Shown here piece after piece: positions 18,652 to 25,848 of a stretch of DNA of 64,000 bases (position 1 is the stretch's first letter; each line of letters starts with the position of its first letter). The notes below the pieces were generated by a model that had not been told where the DNA came from, ran no database searches, and saw nothing but the letters and a program-made list of their open reading frames with translations. Position numbers and translations under genes: made by a program. Origin of the DNA: Gammaproteobacteria bacterium (GTDB lineage: Bacteria; Pseudomonadota; Gammaproteobacteria; Pseudomonadales; UBA5518); contig JADIYI010000006.1 in NCBI GenBank assembly GCA_016705365.1, positions 62,001 through 126,000 of the forward strand. Reading direction: 5' to 3'.

Positions 18652-19617
18652 TCAGAGCCAGCCCACCCGCTTGAATTGCCGGTGCAACAGCCAGCAGGCC
18701 ACCGCAATGGTCAGCAACGCGGCCGGATACCCGTAGCGCCATTGCAGCTCCGGCATCACCTCGAAGTTCATGCCCCAGATGCCGGCAAAGGCCGTCGCGA
18801 CCGCAAAGATACCAGCCCACGCGGCGAGTCGCTTGTTGACCTCGTTCTCTTCGATACTGACCATCGACAGGTTGACCTGGATCGCGGTGCCGATGGTGTC
18901 GCGGATGGTATCGATCGAGGCATTGATCCGTGCCAGGTGGTCATAGACGTCACGGTAATAATCCCCGGCCCCGGCGCAGACCCGTGGCGCGCGCCCGCCG
19001 TAAAGCTTGGAGGCCGCCTCCATCAATGGCGCAACCGCGTGCTTCAGCAGCATTACCTCGCGTTTCAGCTCGTAGAGCCGCTCGATATTCGCGCGTGCGG
19101 TGCCTTTCACGAAAATCTGCTCCTCGATGGTCTCGAGCTCGGTCTCGAGCTCGTCCATCAACGGGAAATAGCCGTCCACCACCGCGTCCATCAGCGCATA
19201 CAGCACGAAGCCGGCGCCGTGGCGCAACAGATCCGGTTCACGCTCGCAACGATCGCGCACCCCGAGAAAGGTATGCGAACTGCGCGCGCGCACCGACAGC
19301 ACGAAATTCCGGCCGGCAAAAACGTCGAGTTCCCCGACCTGTATTTCACCCTCGTGACGCTCGAGCAGATGCATCGCGGCAAACACCGAATCGCCGTATT
19401 CCTCGAGCTTGGGGCGCTGATGACCATGGCGCGCGTCCTCCACCGCCAGTGGATGCAGATCGAACTCCTCCTGCATCTTGTCGAGTTCCGCCGGCTCGGG
19501 ATCGCGCATCGCGACCCAGATAAAACAGTCATCACGGCCGATATATTCAGAGATATCCTCGACCGCGACATCCCTGAGCTTGTTGCCCTCCTGGTACACC
19601 ACACAGTTGATAAGCAT
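18652..19617 (-). CDS. corA: CorA-family divalent cation transporter
   Basis: A 321-aa CorA-type channel: a large N-terminal cytoplasmic domain, then two C-terminal membrane helices with the diagnostic motif GIWGMNFEVMPEL (GMN pore signature, followed by the periplasmic-loop MPEL). It should carry Mg2+ or Co2+/Ni2+ across the inner membrane as a pentamer. The start at 19617 (MLINCVVYQ) has GGAG 8 nt upstream; longer in-frame extensions run into the palindrome at 19907-19964 and look non-coding. Confidence 0.92.
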   Translation of the reverse strand: MLINCVVYQEGNKLRDVAVEDISEYIGRDDCFIWVAMRDPEPAELDKMQEEFDLHPLAVEDARHGHQRPKLEEYGDSVFAAMHLLERHEGEIQVGELDVFAGRNFVLSVRARSSHTFLGVRDRCEREPDLLRHGAGFVLYALMDAVVDGYFPLMDELETELETIEEQIFVKGTARANIERLYELKREVMLLKHAVAPLMEAASKLYGGRAPRVCAGAGDYYRDVYDHLARINASIDTIRDTIGTAIQVNLSMVSIEENEVNKRLAAWAGIFAVATAFAGIWGMNFEVMPELQWRYGYPAALLTIAVACWLLHRQFKRVGWL

Positions 19618-19680
19618 TTGCCGGCTCCAGCATCGCGTCATATATCCATTCAAAATAGCGTGGCCACGACACTTTGACCA

Positions 19681-19911
19681 CGCCGCGCTCCAACATTCAC
19701 GATTCCCTCGGGACGCCATGGCAGCGATGCCCCCTTTCGCCCGGGAAGCGGACTGCTCAGCGGCGGGAGCAAGTCCTTCACCCTGGTGGCGCGCGGCACC
19801 GTGATCGTCGATCGCGAAGGGATCTCGCGCCACATCGAGATAGTCCCGCAGCCCGGTCAGGAACCGGACTACGAAACCGCGGGCCGGGCAGCATCCGGAT
19901 TGAAGCAATTC
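19681..19911 (+). pseudogene. Fragment resembling the C-terminus of a thiol peroxidase (Tpx)
   Basis: In one plus-strand frame this gap encodes a tract ARGTVIVDREGISRHIEI and QEPDYETA. That resembles the end of Tpx-type peroxiredoxins (ARAVVVID...EPDYEAAL). There is no peroxidatic-Cys domain upstream, no credible start, and the frame runs straight into the 58-bp palindrome. I read it as a remnant left by deletion or rearrangement. The similarity is short and judged by eye; a chance match is possible. Confidence 0.4.
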
Positions 19912-19964
19912 GTGACCGTAAACCTTTTGCGCTGCGCAGCGCAAAAGGTTTACGGTCACGAATT
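19907..19964. repeat. Perfect 58-bp palindrome, 29-bp arms, no loop
   Basis: The left arm starts AATTCGTGACCGTAAACC and ends GCGCTGC; the right arm is its exact reverse complement. The centre is GCTGC|GCAGC with no spacer. It separates the Tpx-like fragment from the SnoaL-type gene. There is no T run on either side, so it is not a standard terminator. It could be a cruciform-forming site, a remnant of a palindromic mobile element, or a foldback artefact. The local sbcCD genes encode an enzyme known to cut hairpins. Confidence 0.9.
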
Positions 19965-19994
19965 ATCCCGAATTACTCTACTGGAAACCAAGCC

Positions 19995-20510
19995 ATGGAC
20001 CCCAACCTCCTCCACACCGCCGCGCACAAGCTCATCGCGTTCCACAAGCAGGCGCAGGAGCGCAACGAGTGGACTTTTTTCGTCGACGCGATGTACGCGC
20101 CCGGATGCGTCTATACCTGCGAGTACGCCGGCACCATGCTGGTACGCGCCGACGGCATCGATGAGATAAAGGCCACCCACTACGGGCGCGACATGCTCAA
20201 GGGCTGGGACGGCTGGACCTTCCCGTACCTGGACGTCTACATCGGCAGCGAGGGCCGCGTGATCACCCACTGGATGAACCGCGGGCCGGGCAGGCGCGCG
20301 GACGGGCGATATTTCGAGACTCCCGGCGTTTCCTTCATCACCTTCAACAATGGCGGCAAGATCAACTCCCAACTCGACCTGTTCGATCTGGCGCACCAGA
20401 TGCGCCTGTGCGACGAACTCGAACAGCACGGCCTGCTGTCGGCCGAACTGAAACAGAACTGGGTGATACCAATGAAAGCCAGGTTGGTTGAAATGCTGGC
20501 AGCGGATTAA
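19995..20510 (+). CDS. SnoaL/NTF2-like family protein
   Basis: A 171-aa protein with the size and pattern of the SnoaL-like cone fold: an N-terminal helix pair (LLHTAAHKLIAFHKQAQERN), then beta-strand-rich segments such as YAGTMLVRADGIDEIKA and VITHWMNRGPG. The family includes ketosteroid-isomerase-like enzymes, hydratases and polyketide cyclases; the catalytic role here is unknown. ATG 19995 lies 30 bp after the palindrome with GGAA upstream. Its TAA lies within the first copy of the GATTAATTGGGGTCAG repeat. Confidence 0.75.
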   Translation: MDPNLLHTAAHKLIAFHKQAQERNEWTFFVDAMYAPGCVYTCEYAGTMLVRADGIDEIKATHYGRDMLKGWDGWTFPYLDVYIGSEGRVITHWMNRGPGRRADGRYFETPGVSFITFNNGGKINSQLDLFDLAHQMRLCDELEQHGLLSAELKQNWVIPMKARLVEMLAAD

Positions 20511-20579
20511 TTGGGGTCAGGATTAATTGGGGTCAGAGGCATTTATTTTCCAAATAAATGACTCCGACCCCAATTAATC
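20504..20579. repeat. Direct and inverted repeat around GATTAATTGGGGTC
   Basis: GATTAATTGGGGTCAG occurs twice in direct orientation (ending at 20520 and beginning at 20521). The second copy pairs with GACCCCAATTAATC at its far end to give an imperfect stem of about 28 bp with three mismatched pairs and a small loop. The first copy carries the stop codon of the SnoaL-type gene; the right arm carries the apparent start of the RelE-like fragment. The structure resembles mobile palindromic elements that sit at gene ends. Confidence 0.75.
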
Positions 20580-20767
20580 AACGCATCCTGGCGCGCATCA
20601 ACGAGCTCGCAGCCGATCCCCGTGCCCAGGGCTGCGAAAAATTATCGGGAAAGGAGCACTACCGGGTTCGGCAGGGCAACTACCGTATTGTCTACGAGAT
20701 CCGCGATAGGGTCTTGGTGGTGGTCATGGTCAAGGTTGCCCAGCGCAAGGATTCCTTTCGCCCTTAG
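20558..20767 (+). pseudogene. N-terminally truncated RelE/ParE-type toxin
   Basis: The 69-residue frame contains the C-terminal two thirds of a RelE/ParE mRNA-interferase-type toxin: QRILARINELAADPRAQGC, then KLSGKEHYRVRQGNYRIVYE and a final basic segment. The usual first ~20 residues (a strand and first helix) are missing. The only ATG lies inside the inverted repeat, so the repeat appears to have replaced the 5' end. No antitoxin gene is adjacent. It is probably inactive, though a shortened product could still be made. Confidence 0.7.
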
Positions 20768-20879
20768 GCAAAAATACCAATTGCCATCGCTCCACAACCG
20801 CGAGTACCATTTCCGTCAGCGCTGATTTGATTCTCGGATTGCGGGCGCTTTAGAAATTCAGCTAAAGAGGGTGTTTCAA

Positions 20880-20914
20880 AAACCCGCTTTGGTCGTAACC
20901 GAGCGGGTTTTTTT
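20880..20914 (+). terminator. Rho-independent terminator before the structured-RNA operon
   Basis: AAACCCGC pairs with GCGGGTTT across a 15-nt loop and is followed by a continuous T run (20908-20914). It ends transcription from the SnoaL/RelE-like side and insulates the RNA-led operon. If the operon promoter lies upstream of it (a weak TTGATT-17-TTAGAA is at 20827), it could instead be part of the leader. Confidence 0.8.
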
Positions 20915-20936
20915 ACACGTTGTGCATCGAGAGTGG

Positions 20937-21049
20937 GCTGACGCCCCGCCAACCTGCCCCCCTGAGGCAAGGTGGTGTACCCGCAAGGGTGATGCGGCCG
21001 GACCGGCAACTGTTTCAGGTCCACTGCGTACGTCAGCACGTTCCCGATG
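20937..21049 (+). promoter_or_regulatory. Candidate structured cis-regulatory RNA, copy 1
   Basis: A roughly 100-nt element lies in the leader of the 76-aa gene. GCTGACG (20937-20943) can pair with CGTCAGC (21031-21037) as a closing stem. Inside are blocks shared with copy 2: CCGCCAACCTGCC (20946), GGCAAGGTGGT (20966), CCCGCAAGGG (20980; a GCAA-capped hairpin) and ACCGGCAAC (21002). TCCCGAT follows the closing stem in both copies. The gene start comes 25 nt later with its own GGAG site. I do not recognise a known riboswitch class. Confidence 0.7.
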
Positions 21050-21074
21050 CCAGCAGGCAGCGGAGAAACGCACC

Positions 21075-21305
21075 ATGTCCATTCCATCGGCTGAACTGGC
21101 CAATCCATTCACCAGCGCCGAGTTCGAATTGCTGCGGCAGTTTTACGCCGGCGTGCCCACGCGCGTATTGCGGCGCGAATTCGCGCTCGATCCTTGGGCG
21201 CTGCTCAACCGGCACCGTCATCTGCCTCCGGCACAGCACCAGCGGTTGCTGCACGAACTGCGTGCCAGACCGACAAGCCCCGAGGAAATCGCCACCACCG
21301 GATAG
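21075..21305 (+). CDS. Small protein of unknown function, first gene of the RNA-MoxR-MetK locus
   Basis: A 76-aa soluble, Arg-rich protein (FELLRQFYAGVPTRVLRREF, then DPWALLNRHRHLPPAQHQRL), predicted mainly helical. It starts 25 nt after RNA copy 1 with GGAG 9 nt upstream. RNA copy 2 follows its stop by about 25 nt. No domain is recognised. Placement between two copies of the same RNA suggests it is controlled like the four-gene unit downstream; it could be a regulator or small subunit of that system. Confidence 0.65.
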   Translation: MSIPSAELANPFTSAEFELLRQFYAGVPTRVLRREFALDPWALLNRHRHLPPAQHQRLLHELRARPTSPEEIATTG

Positions 21306-21330
21306 AAGCAACACGACACGCATCACGAGT

Positions 21331-21441
21331 GAGCTGAGGCTCCGCCAACCTGCCTGCCCGGGCAAGGTGGTCGCCCCGCAAGGGGGATGTGGCCGAACCG
21401 GCAACAATACGGGAAGCGCTTCAGCGCCTCAGCTCCCGATA
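21331..21441 (+). promoter_or_regulatory. Candidate structured cis-regulatory RNA, copy 2
   Basis: Same architecture as copy 1, directly upstream of the AAA ATPase gene. The closing stem is GAGCTGAGGC (21331-21340) with GCCTCAGCTC (21426-21435), a perfect 10 bp. At matching positions both strands differ from copy 1, so pairing is preserved by compensatory change. Core blocks are CCGCCAACCTGCC (21342), GGCAAGGTGGT (21361), CCCGCAAGGG (21375) and ACCGGCAAC (21397). CTCC in the 3' strand of the closing stem could alternatively pair with the ATPase ribosome site AGGAG (21461), a plausible translational switch. Confidence 0.75.
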
Positions 21442-21472
21442 CGTTTCAACCCCACGTACCAGGAGTACATCG

Positions 21473-22951
21473 ATGAGCCCCAAGACCAGGAAAACCACGC
21501 GCCAGACGCGCACCGTCAGCAGCGCCGCAGCGGCCAATGACACCGGCAACGCACTGCAACCGCCGACTTCCGACCGTTTCGCCACCATCGGCGCCTACGG
21601 TTTCGCACCAGTACAGATTGCGCTGCTCGCGGCACTGGTCACCGAGGACCCGCTGCTGCTGATCGGCCGCGCCGGCACCGGCAAGACCTATCTGCTCAAC
21701 AGCATCAGCGAGGCACTCGGGCTCGAGCACCGGCACTACAACGCCAGCCTGATCGCCTTCGATGATCTGGTCGGCTTCCCCTACCCGGATGACGAACGCC
21801 AGAGCGTGCGCTTCCTGCAGACCCCGGCCACGATCTGGGGGGCGCAATCGGTGCTGGTCGACGAGATCAGTCGCTGCAAGCCCGAACACCAGAACCGGCT
21901 CTTCTCGCTGGTCCACGAACGGCGCATCCAGGGCATCGCACTGGAGAGCCTGCGTTTTCGCTGGGCCGCGATGAACCCCTGCAGCGCCGATCAGCAGGAC
22001 AACGGCGAATACCTCGGCAGCGAGGCGCTCGACCCGGCCCTGGCCGACCGTTTCGCGATCATCGTCGAGGTGGGTGACTGGGCCGGGCTTAGCGATGCCC
22101 AACAACGCCTGGTCGCGAATCCCGGTGGCGAGGGCTTGCTCGCCAACGATAACGGCGCGCTGCGCACGGATATCGAAGGCTGGCGCGCATGTTTTGTGGC
22201 CGATATCGCCAACTGCCCTGCGCTGCTCATCGAGTACGCACGCATCGTGACCGGCGAACTCGGCAGGAGCGGGCTGCGCATCTCCCCACGCCGCGCTCGA
22301 CTGCTGGCACGCAGCCTGCTTGCCGCGAGCATCATCGAGGGAAAGGTGCGCGAGGCATCGGTGCACACCATCCTCGAATGCAGCCTGCCGCAACGCGCCT
22401 CGGGCATCGTCCCGCTGCCGGCCAAGATCGCAGCCGCACACCGTATTGCGTGGGATGCCAGCCTCGCCACCGGCATCGACAAGTGGCTGCACGATTTCCA
22501 TCTCACGCCCACCCTCGATGCCAAGCTGCGTGTGCTGGCCGAGAGCTGCCCCGGCCCCGATGCCGGCACGCTGGCGATCGAGCAATTCCTGGCCAATGAT
22601 CGCCCCGAACGCTGCGCGGCCTTCGCCCTGGCGCTGTACCCGGCCGCGCTGCGTGGTTACTTGCCGCTCGGCGCCGAGGCAATCGGCGATCTCGGCCGGC
22701 TTGCCACGGAGTTGCTCAGCATCGACGGCGAGATCAGGTGGCAGGAAAGCGCGAGCCAGAACAGCACCACACACCCCGAACTGGCCGGGCTCATGCGCAT
22801 CGTGGATGCGCTGCAGCCGCACAATCGTCAGCACCGCGCGCGGCAGTTGTTCTACTGGTCACTGGTGAAACGCATCGCGATCGATCAACCCGCCGTGCTC
22901 GAGCAGGAATTCAATGCCTGCATCGAGTATCTTCGCGCGAGGGCCGCGTGA
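21473..22951 (+). CDS. MoxR-like AAA+ ATPase
   Basis: A 492-aa AAA+ ATPase of the MoxR/AAA_5 type. Walker A is LLIGRAGTGKTYLLN near residue 64, Walker B is SVLVDEISRCKPEHQ near residue 126, sensor-1 asparagine is in WAAMNPCS, and an arginine finger is likely in DPALADRFAI. A low-complexity basic tail leads in, and a ~200-residue helical C-terminal region follows the ATPase core. AGGAG lies 7 nt upstream of ATG 21473. The next gene overlaps by one base (TGATG). MoxR ATPases usually act with VWA proteins as chaperone or metal-insertion complexes; the VWA protein two genes downstream is the obvious partner. Confidence 0.88.
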   Translation: MSPKTRKTTRQTRTVSSAAAANDTGNALQPPTSDRFATIGAYGFAPVQIALLAALVTEDPLLLIGRAGTGKTYLLNSISEALGLEHRHYNASLIAFDDLVGFPYPDDERQSVRFLQTPATIWGAQSVLVDEISRCKPEHQNRLFSLVHERRIQGIALESLRFRWAAMNPCSADQQDNGEYLGSEALDPALADRFAIIVEVGDWAGLSDAQQRLVANPGGEGLLANDNGALRTDIEGWRACFVADIANCPALLIEYARIVTGELGRSGLRISPRRARLLARSLLAASIIEGKVREASVHTILECSLPQRASGIVPLPAKIAAAHRIAWDASLATGIDKWLHDFHLTPTLDAKLRVLAESCPGPDAGTLAIEQFLANDRPERCAAFALALYPAALRGYLPLGAEAIGDLGRLATELLSIDGEIRWQESASQNSTTHPELAGLMRIVDALQPHNRQHRARQLFYWSLVKRIAIDQPAVLEQEFNACIEYLRARAA

Positions 22952-23394
22952 TGCACATCCACTCCAACCCCGGGCAGCGCTGCAATGCGGGTGCGCCGAT
23001 GGGTCGCATGCGCAGCCAGCCGATCAGCAGCTCGATCCTCGGCACCGGTGCAAATGGTTACGGCTGCCCGCTGGTGATCAGCGTGGGCATCGATTTCGGC
23101 AAGCGCGACCCGCTCAATACCATTCTCAAATTGCTGGAAAAGAAGCGCATCCACGACCCGGAAGCCTTGCGCGAGCGCTATGAACTGCCGGCGGAACCCT
23201 GCATCTGCGCCGAATGGCGCGAACCAAAGCCGTTGCGCTTTGCCGCAGCCACTGTTGACGAGTTGCTTGTCCAGGTGCTGCTGCTCGGTCTGTGCACCGC
23301 ACAGTACTTTGATCCGCAGCGTCCGCTGCTGCTGACCCGTGCCAGTCTCACGCGACGGCTGCAGCTCTACGCCGGCCGGGGGGTCTACGCATGA
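22951..23394 (+). CDS. Protein of unknown function between MoxR and VWA genes
   Basis: A 147-aa protein, not assigned to a family. It starts in the TGATG overlap with the ATPase stop and ends in an ATGA overlap with the VWA gene, so it is translationally coupled on both sides. Visible features are an N-terminal Gly/Ser-rich stretch, VISVGIDFGKRDPLNTILKL, a CIC pair in AEPCICAEW, and a helical hydrophobic segment (VDELLVQVLLLGLCTAQYF) with no clear transmembrane helix. Its position suggests an adaptor or subunit of the ATPase-VWA complex. Confidence 0.7.
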   Translation: MHIHSNPGQRCNAGAPMGRMRSQPISSSILGTGANGYGCPLVISVGIDFGKRDPLNTILKLLEKKRIHDPEALRERYELPAEPCICAEWREPKPLRFAAATVDELLVQVLLLGLCTAQYFDPQRPLLLTRASLTRRLQLYAGRGVYA

Positions 23395-24701
23395 ACCACC
23401 AGATGTTTCACGCCATTCTGCGCGAGCTGATCGACGAGAATCCATTCGCCTGCCGTGCACTGCTGAGAATTCTCGAGGTGGTTTTCACCAGCGAGGTAAA
23501 AACCCTGGCGGTGAGTTGCACCGCGCAACCACAACTGCTGGTCAACCTCGATTTCGTGCGCGAGCACTGCAGGAATGATTACCACGTCAAGGCCGTTCTG
23601 TGTCATGAGTTCCTGCATGTTCTGCTGCGCCATACCGAGCGCAACGCGCCCGCCAGTCTCGAGGAACACCTGGCGCTGGACGCGGTGATCAACGCGATCA
23701 TTCACCGCCAGCTCGGCGAAAACTACAGCAGCTTCATGAGCGTCTTCTACGCCAGGGAAACCGGCGTGCACCGGCTGCTGCGGTGCCAGCGTAATGATGA
23801 AACCACGCACCGATCAATCGACAAGGCCTTCAGCGGGGTCTGGAGCGGTCTCTACCACGGAAAATTCCTGGCCGATGATATCCGTGAGTTCGCCCACGAC
23901 CTGCGCGACGGGCGGCGCAGCGTTACACCCCGCGGCGGCTGGCTCGGCAACCACGATTGCCAGCAGGACAGCGGCATGTCGGAGGCCGTGAGCGATGCAC
24001 TGGACCGCACGCTGAGGGCAATGAACGGCGACGGCATCTGGCGCTCGCAACCCGGGCGCGGAATCACCGCCCATGCCTACAGCAATCGCACCACCGGCAC
24101 CGATCAGGCCATCGAGCACTGGCGTCGCAGCGCCTGGGCGGTACTTCGCAAGCACCTGCTGCCCGATCCCGAGGGTGCGAAAACCGAGTTCGAGACCGTG
24201 AACAGCAATCTGCCGGTACTCAGTCCCGGCGACCGACGCAGCTTCGCACGCGCGTTATGGAGCCCGCTGATTCCCGAAGCCGCCTGGCAACACCCGCGTC
24301 GCAGCCAGGGCGCCACTGCCCAGGTGTACCTCGACGTAAGCGGTTCCATGAACGCGGAAATGCCCTTGATCGTGGCGCTGCTCGCGCGTCTCGGCACGCA
24401 CATCCGCCGTCCGTTCTGGGCCTTCAGCAACGTGGTTGCGCCCGCGCGGATCATCAACAACCGTCTGCGCGCCGACACCACCGGCGGCACCAGCATTGCC
24501 TGCGTGCTCGCCCACCTCGCCCGTACCCGACCCCAATCCGCGGTAATCGTGACCGACGGCTATATCGAGTCCGTCGAACCGCAGTGGCTTTCAGCCTGTG
24601 CCGGCATCCGGCTGCACGTGATCGTGACCCGCGACGGTTCGCCCGCCCTGCTGCAGCGTGCCGGTATCCCCTACACCCAGCTCGGGAGACTGCCCGCATG
24701 A
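23391..24701 (+). CDS. Metallopeptidase-like / VWA-like protein (DUF2201 type)
   Basis: A 436-aa two-part protein. The N-terminal part has an HExxH zinc-peptidase motif, KAVLCHEFLHVLLRHTER, near residue 72; the extra histidine is the likely third ligand. The C-terminal part is VWA-like: AQVYLDVSGSMNAEM near residue 314 gives the MIDAS DxSGS, and a later Thr lies in RADTTGGTSI. The layout matches the family known as DUF2201. It overlaps the genes on both sides by 4 bp. With the MoxR-like ATPase it resembles an ATPase-VWA machine, here carrying its own peptidase domain. The substrate is unknown. Confidence 0.85.
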   Translation: MNHQMFHAILRELIDENPFACRALLRILEVVFTSEVKTLAVSCTAQPQLLVNLDFVREHCRNDYHVKAVLCHEFLHVLLRHTERNAPASLEEHLALDAVINAIIHRQLGENYSSFMSVFYARETGVHRLLRCQRNDETTHRSIDKAFSGVWSGLYHGKFLADDIREFAHDLRDGRRSVTPRGGWLGNHDCQQDSGMSEAVSDALDRTLRAMNGDGIWRSQPGRGITAHAYSNRTTGTDQAIEHWRRSAWAVLRKHLLPDPEGAKTEFETVNSNLPVLSPGDRRSFARALWSPLIPEAAWQHPRRSQGATAQVYLDVSGSMNAEMPLIVALLARLGTHIRRPFWAFSNVVAPARIINNRLRADTTGGTSIACVLAHLARTRPQSAVIVTDGYIESVEPQWLSACAGIRLHVIVTRDGSPALLQRAGIPYTQLGRLPA

Positions 24702-25771
24702 TCAGGGTTTCCGAAACCGTGTTGCCGGGTCACCCGGACAAGTTCTGCGACCAGGTCTGCGATGCGATCGTGCAGCACTGCTACCAGGTTAACCCGCAAG
24801 CCTACTGCCAGGTCGAGATGAGTTGCTGGAGCGACCAGGTATTCCTCACCGGCGGCATCGTAACGGCCCGGCCACTGCGCAAAACGCTGGAGCAGATCGT
24901 GCGCGAGACCGGCCACGAACTCGGCTATGTTGCCGGCAATGCCATCGACGCCGAGCGCTATGCCATCCACAGCACGGTATGCCAGAACATCGGGGTAGCG
25001 CGTCAATGGACGCGGCATGTGAACGATCAGTGCATCTCGGTAGGCTGGGCTGGCTACGACGAAAAGCTCGCGTGGCTGCCACCGGAGCATTTTCTTGTCC
25101 ACGTGTTTCGCGAAGCACTGGTTGCCAGCTTTGCAGGTGGACGGCTGCATCGCCAGGGGCCGGACGGCAAGCTGATCGTGCGCCTGCGCGAAAACCACGA
25201 CGCCTGGGTGCTCGAGCATGTGCTGCTGACCGTGCAGCAACTGGAGGATAGTTGCATTACCGAGGTGTGCGCGGCCGCGTGCACCGAACTGGGCACGGCC
25301 TACGAAACGCTGCGAGCGCGCGACCGACGCTGGGTGGCCGACTGGTGCGATGTCGAGTTGCTGGTCAACCCGAATGGCCCGCTGGTCAATGGTGGCAGCG
25401 ACGGCGACAACGGCCAGACCGGGCGCAAGCTCGCGGTCGATTATTACGGCCCACGCGTGCCGATCGGTGGCGGTGCGATGTCGGGCAAGGACCTCAGCCA
25501 TATCGACCGCGCCGCGGCCTATGCACTGCGCCAGGCTGCGATCCACGCCGTGCAAGGGGGTGCGAGGGAATGCCTGGTTACCGGGGTGTGGGCACCCAAC
25601 CAGGGCGAGCCGCTGGATATCATCTGGCAACTCGCGGACCGCGGGCCACGCCTGCCGAATGAATGGTTCGCGCATCAGGCGATGATGGAGCGGCAGGAGG
25701 TGTCGGTGGTGGATCGCAGGCTGGCGACGGGGAGGCATTTTTACGACAGCGATCTTCCCTGGAACCGTTAG
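24698..25771 (+). CDS. Divergent S-adenosylmethionine synthetase (MetK family)
   Basis: A 357-aa MetK homologue, shorter than the usual ~380-400 aa. Retained motifs are ETVLPGHPDKFCDQ (catalytic His and metal Asp), GPDGKLIVR (Lys), NPNGPLVNGG, DGDNGQTGRKLAVDYYG (Arg-Lys), and GGGAMSGKDLSHIDRAAAY. The ATP-loop motif GAGDQG is degenerate, reading HVNDQC. Most catalytic residues remain, so activity on methionine plus ATP, or on a related pair, is plausible. It overlaps the VWA gene by 4 bp and ends the operon. Unlike housekeeping metK it sits in a tight unit with a MoxR-VWA pair and repeated structured RNAs, which suggests a specialised SAM supply. Confidence 0.85.
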   Translation: MIRVSETVLPGHPDKFCDQVCDAIVQHCYQVNPQAYCQVEMSCWSDQVFLTGGIVTARPLRKTLEQIVRETGHELGYVAGNAIDAERYAIHSTVCQNIGVARQWTRHVNDQCISVGWAGYDEKLAWLPPEHFLVHVFREALVASFAGGRLHRQGPDGKLIVRLRENHDAWVLEHVLLTVQQLEDSCITEVCAAACTELGTAYETLRARDRRWVADWCDVELLVNPNGPLVNGGSDGDNGQTGRKLAVDYYGPRVPIGGGAMSGKDLSHIDRAAAYALRQAAIHAVQGGARECLVTGVWAPNQGEPLDIIWQLADRGPRLPNEWFAHQAMMERQEVSVVDRRLATGRHFYDSDLPWNR

Positions 25772-25848
25772 AAGCCATGCCCGTGCACAGCAATTTCACG
25801 CAGCGTCACCACCCAAGAAACAACTCGCGATCCTGTTCGTATCTTCGG

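Noticed and set aside
20937..21441. Known riboswitch class (SAM-I/IV, cobalamin) for the duplicated RNA
   Set aside because: GGCAAC and GC-rich stems are superficially similar, but the SAM-I/IV core and the cobalamin B12-box are not found. A database search would decide.
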